From positions 31,143,257 to 31,207,256 of the forward strand of contig NC_045429.1 of the NCBI RefSeq assembly GCF_902635505.1: a DNA stretch of 64,000 nt. Reading direction: 5' to 3'. How positions within the stretch are numbered: the first letter of the stretch is position 1; every line of letters starts with the position of its first letter. The position numbers were made by a program, and so were the translations under genes. Source of the DNA: Sarcophilus harrisii (Eukaryota > Chordata > Mammalia > Dasyuromorphia > Dasyuridae). Below are positions 33,545 to 46,800 of this stretch, in pieces. The notes below the pieces were generated by a model. The model saw only the letters and a list, made by a program, of their open reading frames with translations. It was not told where the DNA came from and did not search any database.

Positions 33545-36500
33545 CTGTGAGGAGGGGAGAGAAGGGAAAGGTCTGGCTCTGGAAGCCGGGCCCCTCCCGC
33601 GGCCTGGGGAAAGGATCCGAGACAACGCGGCCCCCTCAGACCTGGAGATGAGCCCGGGGCCTGGAACAGGGAGCCCGGGCACAGGGCCCGAGGCTGGAAT
33701 CCCAGACAAGGGGGAGGCTGGGGGAGGATAGGCAGTAAGCCCAGGAATGAGGCGGGCGGGAGGGATCTAGCACGCGAGACACAACAGCGCGGTTCACGGA
33801 CACCAGGCAAGGGGCCGGGGAGGAACGAGGCCCGTGCGCGGGGTGTCTGAAGCCAAGGTGCAACAATAACGCTCGGAGGGCCGTGGGGGCGCGGGAAGCG
33901 CGTGTCCGCGTGCCGCGGGGGGCGCAGGCAGGGGCGCTGCTCGGCCAGCCGGTACCTGGCTCGGGGACCTCCGAGTGCCGCAGCTTCTTGGTGAGCCTCA
34001 GAGCCGACTCGAGGTCGTGCACCTGGGCGCGCGTGATCTTCAGCTCCCTTCGAAGCTCGTTAATCTCCTTGATCAAGTTCACGTTTTCCTGCAGAAAGGA
34101 GGGGGAGCGCGGCGTGAGCCCCCGCCGGGCGGCGCATGTGCCCAGGCCCCGGGCCGCGCGCCCAGGTGTGGGGCCCTCCCCAGCCCCTGCAGCGGGGCCT
34201 CCGGCTAGGACGGAGGCCTTCCCACGGAGCATCCGGCGGGTTTTCCCCCGGCAGCAGTGGGAGGGCCGGAGAGGCGATGGGTGAGCCCGGGGGTGCGGGG
34301 TCCGGGCGGCGGCCCAGGGGCTGAGGCCGGAGCAGCCGGCAGGACCAGTCTGCCCCGGGGGGGGGGGGCGATGCAGGCTTGGGGGCTCAGGCTTTCGGCC
34401 CGGGTCCGAGGGCGGGGCTACCTGCATGATGCGCACGTTGTCGGAGCGGTGCAGCTCGTTCTCCTTGACCACCTTCTTCTTGAGCGTGGCCAGGTTCCTC
34501 TCCAGGTGCTCCCTCTGCCGGATGTACTCCTGCTGCAGGTCTGTGTCCACGCCCACGATCTCCACCTGGAGGGACGGGAGGAGCAGGCCAGGTGGGCGGG
34601 GCTGGGCCGCGGCGCGCGGGGCGGGCGGGGAGGGCTCCCACTCACCATGTCGGCCTGCTGGACGTACTTGTCGAAGAGCGCGCGGATCTTTTCCTTCAGC
34701 TGCCGAGGTTCCTGGATGAAGCCCACGCAGTTGTGCAGGTCGATCTTAAACCGCTTGACCAGGGCCTCCATGTCCCGCTCCTGAATGCACAGGGCTCTGG
34801 CTTAGCAGTGGGCCAGGGCCAAGGGGCAGGGGCCAAAGGGCAGAGGCCGAGGGCCGTCCTGGGCTCCAGCCAGGGCTGAGGACCCCCTGCCTCTGCTGGC
34901 TTGGAGCCTGCCGCCGGGAGACCTCCCAGAGTGCCAAGATGCCAGCTGAGAGGCCGTCTCCCAGCCAGTCTGATGCCAACAAGGCAGGCCTCAAGAGGGA
35001 GCCCAGCCGCCCAGCCCCTGCCACCGCCCTCCTGTCTGATCTTCTAGGGACAGAGAAGCGCTTGGGTGCCCCCTCCTTATCAGGACCTGTGGGTGGAGCC
35101 TCTGCCCTGCTGGCTCTGACTGCCCTGCTCCAAAGCAAACAGCACCAGACTCTGTCAGGCGCTATCTGTGGGTTTGGGTCTTGGCCCAGGCTATGATCCC
35201 TTCCCTCTCCCCCCTGCACATGCCCCCTCCCCACACCTCCCTGCACATGCCCGCACCAGGACAGCTCTGCTGCTCGGGAAGGTTCTCCTGGACACTCCCA
35301 GGGCTCCGGCCCACTGGGGCCAAGCGAAATGGCTTTTATGGCCATGGAGAAGCCCAGCCCTCAATCCCTATGGTGCTCCCGGGCTCAGCCGATTTACCTT
35401 CTGCCGCTCCCGGCGCATCTCCTGGTCTGTAGCTTTGAGCTTCTGCCACAGCTCCGTGATGTTCAGTTCCAGTTGTGTGTTCTGTTTATGGAATCGCTCT
35501 AGCTCTGCCTCCATCTGCAGAGAAGGAAGGAAGGAGAAAGCCAGATGCACATGTGCAACCCCACTGCCCTCAGATGCTCCTCCATTCCTTGTCACCACTA
35601 GAACTATCCGGTTACAAACAGTGCAAATTAGGAGACATTTATCAAACCCCTACTGTGTGCCCGGCACTGTTCTAGCTATGAGAAATAAAAGTGATAGTAT
35701 AGATCCATCCCATAGCTCCCAACTGTTTGCATGTTGTCCTTCCCACTAGGTGATGAGCTCTTGTGAGGGCAGGGACAGTGTTTTTAACCTCAGTGCTTAG
35801 CACAGTGTCTGGGACACAATAGGTGCTTAATAAATGCTTGATGAATTTCCAAAGCTGTCCTGCTTGTGTATTTTTTCTGAACTTTCTTCTTTTCCCAATA
35901 AAAACCAGAAAAAAAAATCCCTTATAACAAATTTGCATAGTCAAACCAAACACATTTCCAGGGAAGCCATGTCCAAACAGGTCTGTCTCTTTCCTCCCCT
36001 CTGCCCAGAGCTAAGGAGAATGCTTCATCACAAGTCCTGCAGAAATAGGGCTATTTGTTGATTATCTTCACCAGGTTTCTAAGTCTTCCCAAGTTGTTTT
36101 CTGGTGGTGTTCTCTCAGTATAAATCCTCCTGGCTCTGCTCCCTTCACCTGGGGTGGAGGGGGGGCATAGGAAAGAATCCCCCAGGAACTCCCTGGCCAA
36201 AGGACGATCAGCTCACAGAACCAGGGTTAGAAAAAGAGAATCGTCTGGTCGGACACTGTGGCTATAGACTAGAGCAGCAGGAGTCAGGGAGGCACAATCC
36301 ACACCAAGGTCTGGAGAAGCTTCAGTCCGTAGTTGTGGAGGAGGGCAGAGTGGGCCTGGACAAGGCCTTCAAAGGCAGGCTGAATGAGCTCTGGGGCTGC
36401 TGGAGGGAGCCTTCTCCCTCGGGACAGGGGGACAAGGACAAGGACCTCGGCACTCCAAGTAACAGGACAGGTTCCCAAGCTAAGAAGGGGTACAGTGAGT

Positions 36501-39500
36501 GAGCCCGGCTCAGCTGCTCTGGATCAATCTAAGATCTCTGGCCCAGAAAAAGACATACTGGATACCAAAAGAACTGGCCCATTATTAACTGTGCTATGGG
36601 AGGGATTGTGAAAATGGGAGAGGAATCACAAAATCTGTTTGGATTTTTTTAAAAAGGAAAATACTAATCATAGATTTGCAAAGCACTTTATACATCCTAT
36701 TTCATCAGTCCTGGAGATTGGTGCAACTATTGTCTCCATTTTGCAGATGAAGAAACTGAGGCTGAGGTGGCAATTTGCTTGAGTCACACAGCTACTGTCT
36801 AAGGTAGAATTTGAATTCGGGCCTTCTTGACTGCAAGTCCAGTCAATACCAGAATCTGTAAGCTCTAAGCCAGTGAACTTAACTTTGATTCCTCAAAACA
36901 TTCTAGAACAGTTTCCTGAAGAGCTGGTTGGCTGAGCACCCAGAAAGGGCCGAGGGCCGGCTGCCTTGGGCTCGTTTCCCATTTTGATGGCAGTGCTAGG
37001 CCAGCAGATGAGGATGATGCCGGGGGCATGATTGGCACAAAGCTATGGGTCGGGGTGGGGTAGATGCACTGAGCCGGATGGAGAGTGGGTGGGCCTGGAG
37101 GCTCCAGGAATCGGCTGCCCTGGCAGCTCTTTATCACTGGCTCTGGTGGTGTTCTCTCAGTATAAATCCTCCTGGCTCTGTTCCCTTCACCTGCGCTCTC
37201 AGGAGCGCACCCAAACAGGGTGGGCTGGCTCCCAAAGGATCCCCAGAGGCTTAAGCCTTGGGCTGGACCTCAGGAAGTGGCAAGTCCAAAGTTTTATAAA
37301 ATAAGAACCAAAGTCCTGGAAATAAAACATTAGCTCCCCAACTGCAGGATGGGGAAAGCCTGGTTGGATGCCTGGTGTCTTGAGAAAGATCTAGGGATCT
37401 GAGTGGTCTGCAACTCAGAGGACCACTCTGGGAAAGTTCTGGCCTCTGGAACCTTGTCTTCAGTCTGGAGAGGGTGCAGAAGGGGCTTCCAGCTGCCCTG
37501 CAGAAGAGAAGGGCCCCCAGGAACACGTGGGGACTTGCTGGGCTGTCAGGATATAGCAGGTGGCCCTCCTTGAAGGCCTTTGCCCAGAGGCCGGAGTCTG
37601 GGCCAGGGAGTGAGTGACTGTGTCCGAGGTCACTCAGGCCATGGGTGTGTGGGAGTGGGAATGCTGGGGCATCGCAGTGGGTTTGGAACCTTCACGTGGC
37701 CACCACCAGGGCTGAAAACCTTTCCTGAAACAGACTCCTTGCACTGACCAGCCCGGTGGGTCTGAGGACTGTGTAGAGAGGAGAGAGGCATGTCCCATGT
37801 GGCCCCTCAGACGGGACCCCCAGTCACTGCTTCGGACTTAAGAACCTCTCCAGGCCCGTCCTACAAAGGCTCTGGATGTCCAGGATTCCAATCTGGAACA
37901 AAGCCCCTTCTCCCAGACTGTCTGGTTACCCATGGGCCCCAGCTGTACCTGAAGGAAATCCGGGGGACCCTCCAGCCAGAGGGCCCAGGCTCTCCCCACT
38001 GTCCGGGGGCAGGGATGGGGGGGCAGAGCTCCTTCCCTTCCCTCCCCTTTTCCCCCTCCCTGTTCCCAGCGCCTGCCAACCTGCAGCTGGCCCTGGCTAG
38101 GGAGGGGCTGGAGAAGGGAGCGGGGGAGGGGCAGGAGAGGAGCGAGTGAAGCGGAGAGGGGCGGGGCGGGGGCTGGCGAGGGGGAGGGGCTGCCCACCTC
38201 CTGGATCTGCTCCTTCATGGCTTTGATCTCGTTCTCCCGAGGCTCGATCTGCTTCTTCAGTTCCTTAATCTTGTAGTCCAGCACAAACTTGAATTTCTCC
38301 AGCTCCTGGTTCTTTTTCTTCAGGTCATAGATTCTCCTCTCCTAAGGGGCCAGGGGGTCACAGGGACACACTTCAGGATTGGGGGAGACGGCAGTGGAGA
38401 GACACCAAGCCCCTCCCGAAGCTGGCTGGGACTCATGAAACTGTGGGGACCCCCTGAGCCGGGCAGGCGGTGTGGATGCTGAGGGAAGCCGCCCTGAGCG
38501 GGGCAGGCGGTGTGGCCGCTGGGGGGAGCTCCTCCTGCCTGCAGCAGTGACGCCAGGGCCACAATGACTGGTCCCTGATCCCTATGGGGTCAGAGGCAGC
38601 TCCCACTCACCCCCCTTTGCCAGCTGTGTCTGGGGCCATGTCCCGGGGGTCAGCCTCTCACCTTGTCCTGGATGGTCTCGTCTCTCTCCTGGATCTCCCG
38701 CTTGAGGCCTTGAATATCCTTCTCCAGAGCCTTGATGACCCCTTGGAGTTTCGCCTGCTCCCCCTTTAGGGCCTCAATGTCGGTGCTCCGCTCCTCAATC
38801 TCCTTCTGCAGGCTGCTGAACTGGAACCCGCCCCCCCCGGACAGTGGGTGACCCAGGCCCCTTGGCGGCCAGCAGCCAGCCTCCCTCCAGAGGGATGGTC
38901 CCGGAGCCTCGTGCCCGCTGGGGCAGAACTCTGACAGGAGCCCGAGGGGAGGATGAGGAAGGAGCCGGTCCCCAGAGGAGCTGACCTCCAAGAGGCTGGT
39001 GATGGCAGGCGAGGGGCCTGCTGCTCCAGGACCAGTCCCGCCACGCTCGTTACAGGGCCACACCCGAGGCCCACAGGACCGTGGCCTGCCTCAGCGGAGG
39101 ACAAGTCCCACTGATGGGTCCTCTCAGCACTGAGGGACCCATCTGTCAGACTGGCCCTGGGCAGGTGGCAGATCTAGGCCACCCACAGCCACCTTTCGGG
39201 AGGAGCGGGAGGGGCTCTGGCTGAAGCCTGGGCCCGACCATTGCCAGGCCCTGGATTTTGGCGCCGGGCCCCGGCTTTCAGGAGGGACAGGGACAAGCTG
39301 GAGGGGGAAGGGCAAAGCAAAGGGCTTGGAAATCCAGGCCAAAGAGAGGAGGGGGAGGAGAGAAGCCTGGTGAGCTGGGCAGGGAGCAGGAGAGGGGGCT
39401 GTGGGCGCGCATGTGTGTGTGCCTGTCCCTGAGCTGGGGCGGAACCTCGCAGTGGGGGAAATTGAAGTTTGCCTTTGCTTGGTGCTTCCACGCACAGCCC

Positions 39501-42500
39501 CCCGGGGCATGAGTCAACGTTTGAAGAAGTGGGTGGGAAAGCCTTCCGGGGGCCTCCCAGGGGTGGGGACAGAGGGGGCGCCCCCCCCCAAAGCTCTCGA
39601 CCCCCTCAGCCGGCGTCCTCGCCCTGCTCCTGCCAGGGCAGCTCCTCCCCCTCCTCTCTCCCCCTCCCCCCCCAGGGGGCCCTCACCTTCTTGCGCATGA
39701 TGCCCGTTTCTCCTTTGAGGCGTAAGTTAGCTTCCTTTTCCTCTCGGAGTCTTTTCTCGTACTTGGTTTTGATGTCCTGAATCTCTCGGTCTTCATCTTC
39801 CTCGATCTGCTTCTTGGTCTCTTCAAACTCTCGCATTTGCTGCCGGGCGTCATCTTGGGCCTGGCTCAGGGACGGCGGGGGAGGGCGCAGGGGTCAGCTC
39901 CCCGGCCCGACTCCCTCCGTGCGCGCGGCTAAGGGCCCGGGGGGGAGGCGGGGAGCTTGGGTTGTGCCAGCGTGCTGTGGAACGGGGGCTCAGGCCCTCT
40001 GCTCCCTAAGGCCCGCCCGAGTTCATAGAGACCGACAGAAAGCCCACTGGGCTCATCTGAGGGGGAAAGGGGGTCGCCAGGGTTCCCTACCGCCTGCTTC
40101 GGCTGGTCCCGGGCAGGGTCACTAGATTCCTCATCCCCTGCTGTGGCTGGCCCTTTGTGGGGTCCCTAGAGTCCCCGCCCCCGCTGGCCCTTTGTGGGGT
40201 CCCTAGATTTCTCCGATCCTGCTGAGGCTGGCTCCGCGTGGGGTCCCTAGAGTCCCCGCCCCCGCTGGCCCTGCGTGGGGTCCCTAGAGTCCCCGCCCCC
40301 GCTGGCCCCGCGTGGGGTCCCTAGAGTCCCCGCCCCCGCTGGCCCCGGGGCCGACAGGCGGGGCGGGCACCTCTTCCAGCAGGCTGGCTTTCTCGTGCAG
40401 CTTGGCCTCGTAGTACTCGGTGAGCTCCTCCAGGGCCTGGCTCTTGGTCTCCTCGTTGTCGCGGAGCTGTTTTTCGTATTCCTCCTGCATCCGCTGGGAC
40501 TTGAGCTGCAGCTCCTGGTACTTCTCATACTCCAGCAGCAGCTTCTGATTGTTACAACACTCTAGGAAGGAGGGTGGAGCCTCTGAGAACTGAGGTGCTG
40601 CAGGCCCAGGCTCGCTGCCCCCCAACCGGCCTCCTCCCCAAGGGGAGCCCGAGAGCGAGGGAGGGGACGGCGCGACGTGCACCTGCCGCGGGCAGAGCGC
40701 CGGCTCCATCCTGAGACAAGGGGCGCCCGTGCCCTCCCCAGGGAGAAGGCACATACGCAGGTGTCTAAGGGACAGAGCAGGACGTACAAGGAGAAAGGGT
40801 GGCGAGGAGCCCAGGACCCGCCAATTGCCTTTAGCTGGAGACTTGGGAGGACAGAGAGATTGGAACTTAGAATTCCAGGGTTGGGGAATGTCTGGAAGAG
40901 GGTCATGAAGTGGACCTCGGAGAGGAAGAGGAAGAGGAAAGAAGGCTCGGCAAGATTTTGAAAAATGAATCTTTGGGCTAGTCTACCTCTCGGATCTGTG
41001 GAGAAGGAAGGAATTTATGGCCAAAGAACTAGAGAACATTATGAAATGAAAAATGGATAATTTTGATTAGATTAAATTATATTAAAAAAGCCTTTTGCAC
41101 AAACAAAACCAATACAGCCAAGATTAATAGAGAAACAGAAAACTGGATATTAAAAAAATTATATCCAAGGGTTCTGATCAGGGCCTTATTTCTAAAATGT
41201 ATAGAGAATGGGCCGCAAATTTATAAGAATACCAGCCATTCTCTAATTAATAAATGCACTGACAGTTTTCAAAGAAATTAAAGCCATTTCTAGTAATATG
41301 AAAAAAATGTTCTAAATCACTATTGATTAGAGAAATGCAAATTAAGACACCTCTGAGGTACCACCTTCACACTTCTCATAATGGTTAACAGGAAAAGATA
41401 TGATAAATGTTGGAGGGGACAGGGGAAAACTAGGACACTAAAATATTACTGGTGGAGTTGTGAACTGATCCAGCCATTCTGAAGCGCAATTTGGAACTAT
41501 GCCCAAAGTGTTATCAAACTGCATCCCCTTTAATCCAGCAGTGTTTCTATCTGGTCTGTATCCCAAAGAGATCATAAAAAAGGAAAATGGACCCACATGA
41601 GCAAAAATATTTGTAGCAGTTCTTTTTGAAGTGGCAAGGAAATGGAAACTGAGTGGATGCCCATCAGTTGGGGAATGGCTGAATAAGTTATGAATGTTAT
41701 GGAGTATTATTATTCTATAAGAAATAACCAGCAGGATGATTTCAGAGAGGCTTGGAGAGACTGACATGAACTAATACTAAGTGAAGTGAGCAGAACGACA
41801 AGAACATTGTACACAGCAATGAGAAGATTATATGATGATCGATTCTGATGGACTTGGCTCTTTTCATCAATGTGGCCAATTCCAATAGACTTGTGTTGAA
41901 GAGAGTCAGAAAGAGGAATGTAGAGACTGAATGGGGATCACAAGTAGTATTTTCATCTTTTCTGTTGTTTGCTTGCTTTTTTTTCTTTCTCATTTTTTTT
42001 TCCTTTTTGACTTGATTTAATAAAGCAAGATAAATGTGGAAATATGTATGGATGATTAAATGTTTAACATATATTGGTGCTTGCTGTCTAGGAGAGGGGG
42101 AAGAAAGGGAGAAAAATTTGGAACACAAGGCTTTTCAGGGATGTATGTTGAAAACTATCTTTGCATTTATTTTGAAAATAAAAAGTTATTATTAAAAAAT
42201 AAAATAAAAACAAATCTTTGTTCCTTAGATGCAGCTGGATCTGGGTCAGCGCCTCAGGTGCCATGCATGAGCAAAGGGGCAAGGGAACAGGGGGAGACAA
42301 GGCTGGCAGCCCCATGAGGGCAGAGGGCCTCCCGGGAGACCTCCCAGATTGGACTTGTCCACGCATCTCACATAAGGGAGCGGAGCTGAGTTCACAGTAA
42401 GGACCATCTGGCCAGTGAATGGGGATGGGGCAGTTCTGAGTCTCCTGTCAAAGCCAATGACTCCTACTGTTGTGCTGTCCCTGCTGATAGGAACCTAGGA

Positions 42501-43817
42501 CGTGTCACCAAAGCTGATGTGCAAGAGATGGATGACTCCCAATTCCCTTCATAGCTGCCCGTCCTAGGCAAGGCAAGAGCTGATAATGGCCCTGACTCCA
42601 GCACCAGGTACAAACACACCAGACACTGCCTAGCCATGGAGTAACCCCAACGAGGACAGCAGGGACATCTCTATGGTGTCTTGCAAATGGAATCCAAAAA
42701 GCTTGCATAGGAAGGATGGAGGAGGAGCAGCACTGAATATGTCACCAAACTGGGTTTTCCTGCACCAGTGGAAGAAGAGGAAGGGGAGCTGAGACACCTC
42801 AAAGGTCAGAGGAGTTGGAATCCTACAAAGACCAGTGCTCAGGAAGTCACAATCTCAGATCCATGCTCAGAAATGCCCAAAACTGGGGATGCAGGGACCC
42901 TAATGCAGGAAGGCAAGGTAGACCTCACAGGTGTCACAGCCCTTGACACATAATGTTTAATGCTTGCTGAACTGATCAAGGCCTCTGGATATTTCAAAGA
43001 AACAAGGGCACTGAGATGGAGTTAGTCAACAAGCATTTATGAAGCACCTCCTGTATGTGTACTTGCTGGGCCAAGGCCTGAGGAAACATGGAGAGGAAAA
43101 AGCAGGGCCTGTCCTTAAGGAGACAACAGATACCTAAGCCGGTGTGACGGGCAGGACTGGGGCTGGCAGGGCCCTCAGCTGATCTGGCCAGAGCTGAAGG
43201 GACTCCCTCCCACCCCACGGTCACCCAGGGCAACAGCCACAAGCAGGGCTCAGGAGCTCTGTCATCCATGTCTCATACAAGGTTCCTCGGGAGAACTGCC
43301 TCGTTTGAGTCCCCCTCCCACCCCCCCAACCTCCTAAAGGAGGCAGCTGCCTGCTCCCCCAGCCACACTTCCCACGCCAGAATCGGCTGTATACCCGCTG
43401 AGTACACTGCCTTTCCAAGTCCAAAGTCTCTAAGAAATAAAGCACGAGGCCCGTGTTTGGCTGTGGCCCCCTGTGGAGGAGCCAGGTTGTCAGGTTCTAA
43501 TCCTGCCCCCGACCTGAACTTCAGGGGGTTTGTGGAGGGAAGCAGGAACCCCTTCCAAGCTGAAGTGAAGGGCATGAGAAGCATCCCTGGGGATGGCTGC
43601 CAGGGGCTGACCCAAGGATGCCTGGGATTGGGGGAGAGCCTGATGGGCACCTCTGTGCAAGGGGCAGCCCCAAGAAACCCACAGGCTCTTCCCTCCCTCT
43701 CTCCCCCAGAGGCAGGTGAGGAAAGGGGACTCCCATCCTCTTTGGGCAAGTTTTAGTGTCTGGCCTCTGTTCACTTCCACTTCTAAACTGTTAGCCCCTG
43801 GAGGCAACTGAATGATG

Positions 43818-43861
<44 letters not shown>

Positions 43862-46800
43862 TGTGTGTGTGTATGTGTGTGTGTATGTGTGTGTGTGTGA
43901 CAGAGACACAGAGAGTGGCAGGGAGACCCAGACCCAAACTGACTGACAGCTGAATGTAGGGGCCCAAGTCTGAGAGGAGGCTGCTAGGAGCAAGATGCTG
44001 CAGAGGTGACTCTGTGAGCCTGGGCTATGGGAAGGGGGTAGTGGGAGGGAGGGGAGTCAAGGCTGCTGGGGCCCTTCCCCACAGAGTCTGGGTAAACCCT
44101 CCATCCCAGAACAGGGGGAGACCCTCCTCGTGCCCCCAAGGTGCCACCCCCTCACCAATGTCCTGTAGTTCCCGGCTCTGCTTCTCCAAGAGATCCTCTA
44201 CATAGGTATTGTGGGAGGCCTCTTGCTTCTCCTTCTCCGTTCTCAGAACCTGAAACCCAAGCAAAGTTTGGGGATCTCCTTCCTGTTTTTATCTATTTCT
44301 CTGGAACTTCCCCCAATCCCCAAGGGCCAGAATTTGGAGGTCAATTTCTCTTGAAGATCACCCAGCCCTCCCTGGGGACAATCATGGTGAGAGGGCTCAC
44401 TTTTCTAGAGCACACTGGTCCAGCAAGCCTGAGATGTGGGTACCATTTTTATTGTTGTTGTTTTATTCTTTTTTTCTTTTCTTTTCTCAATTGCATGACA
44501 AAACTGTAAACACTTGCTTTTAAAATTTGAGTCCCATCTGCTCTCTTCCTCCCTCCCCCCCCCCCCCCCCCTCCCCCACCCCCCCCCCCCCCCCCCCCCA
44601 CCCCCCCCCCCGCCCCCCCCCCCCAAAAAAAAAAAAAACTTTGGGAGGGCAAGCAATTTGGTATAGATTATACGTGTGAAGTCATACAAAATATATTTCC
44701 GTATTAGTTATGTTGCAAAAGAAAACACAGATCAAAAAACTACAAACCAAACCAAAGCCCCAAACCCCAAAAATCTAACAAGAAAATTAAGAAAGTATAA
44801 AGAGTCTGCTTGGATCTGCATTCTGAATTCATCAGTTCTTTCACCGGAGGCGAGTCCTTTGGAACTGCCTTGGATCATTGTAAAGCTGAGAATAACCAAG
44901 TCATTCCCAGCTGTTTATCACACCCAAGGTACACCCATCTACAATGATCTTCTGGTTCTGCTCATTTCACTCGGCATCAGCTCATGGAAGTCTTTATGGG
45001 TTTTTCTGAGAGCATCCTGATCATCATTTATTATAACAGAATAGTACTCCATCGCAATATAGCACAACTTGTTCAGCTACCCCTTCTCCCACTGATGAAC
45101 ATCCCCTCAATTTCCAATTCTTTGCCTCTATAACTATTTTTGTACATAACGGGCCCCCTTTTTCTTTTTCTTTTAATCACTCTGGGATACAGCCCTAGTA
45201 GAAGCTGGGTCAAAAGATATGCAGAGTTTTATAGCCCTTTGGGCATAGATCCAAATTATTTTACAGAATGGTTGCATTAGTGCACAACTCCAGCAACAAT
45301 GCATTAGGGTCAATTTTCCCACATCCCCTTCAACATTTGTCTTTTTCCTTTTCATTTGGTATCTTGGAGTTTTAATTTGCATTTCTCTACAAGTGATTCA
45401 GAGCACTTTTTTATATGAGTATAAAGAGCTTTGATTACTTTGTTCAAAAACTGCTTGTTCATATCCTTTTATCATTTATCAACTGGAAAATGTCTTGTAT
45501 TCTTATAAATTTGACTCAGTTTCCTAAACATTTGAGAAATGAAGCCTCTATCAGAGAAACTTGCTATAATTGTTCTCAATTGAGAAAATGTTCTCAATTT
45601 CCTTTTGTCCTATTTCCCCCCCATTTATCCTGCTTTCTCTCTTTTCCTCTCTCTCTCCCCTTTTCCTTTCTCTTTCCCCCTCTTTTCTCTCTCCTTCCTT
45701 CCTTCTCTTTCACCTGTCTCCCTCTTTCTCCCCTCCTCTGCCTCTTTCCTTCTTTTTCTTTCCCTCCCTCTTTCTTTTTCTCTTTCCCTCCCACTCTCTC
45801 CCCCCCCATTTCCCTTTCCTTTCACTATGTCCATTTTTAAATGTATTTTGCTTCTGACTACCACCTTCCCTAATCTCCTTGCTGCCCAATCCTCTTTTCC
45901 TTCTACTTTCTTGAAGGGTAAGACAGATTTTGGGCAGAGAGTGGGTAGAGTGCCATGCCTGGAGTCAGGAAGATCCCTCTTTCTGAGTTCACAGATAGGC
46001 TCAGACTCTGACTAGCTGTATGATGCTGGCTAAGTCACTTAATCATGTCTGCCTCAATTTCCTTATCTGTAAAATGATCTGGAATTGGAAATGGCAAACT
46101 GTAGAGGGCTGGAACCTGGAGAAGCATACTTGAAACAAGGTGTTAAGTCAGTGGAATTGATGAGATGATGGTTCTCTAGTTCACACATGCTCAGTATGCT
46201 GTAATGATGTAATTACAATAAGGTATATAAGAGCTGAGAAGGATTGGAAGAGAGACAGTCTATCTTTGACTATCCTCATGGTGGCTCTCCTGCCTCCTGC
46301 ACTAAGGGGGAGACTGGTTGAGACGGGTAGACTGGCAGACTGCTGAAGGGGATTGGCTCAGACTGAGACTGGGTCAGACTGTGTAAGAGACAATAGAGAC
46401 TGTGGACTCTATTCTTGTCCTGCTGAGACCAAGACCCAGTTGGAGGACCCCCAGAAAGCCAGCCCAGACATTACAGCAAACCACTCCAGGATTTTTGCTA
46501 AGAAAACCCCAGAAAGGGTCACAAAGAGTTGGGCGTGACTAAAAAATTATTGAACTCCAACAAAAAGATAGATTTCTATGCTTAACTGGTTATGTTTATT
46601 CCTTTTTTTGAGCCAATTCTGATGAGAAAAAGGTTCTCCCAACTTCCTCATCTTCCCCTCCATCATAAAAGCTTTTACATTTCTTTTATATGAGACAATT
46701 TATCCATCTGAATTTTCCCCTCCCACTCCTCTCAGAGCATTCTTGGTTCTCACCCCTTAATTTTATTTTTTTAGATCTCATTCCACCATATCTGGCTCGC

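Noticed and set aside
33022-33651. 209-codon plus-strand open frame opposite the CFAP57 last exon
   Set aside because: Antisense shadow of the true minus-strand exon, with Ser/Arg/Pro-rich composition and no domain.
33636-34565. 309-codon minus-strand open frame spanning two CFAP57 exons and their introns
   Set aside because: The two exons happen to be joined by open introns in GC-rich DNA. Splice sites and human similarity show where coding stops.
40082-40352. CRISPR-like array
   Set aside because: The units are contiguous with no unique spacers, and the host is a mammal. It is a minisatellite.
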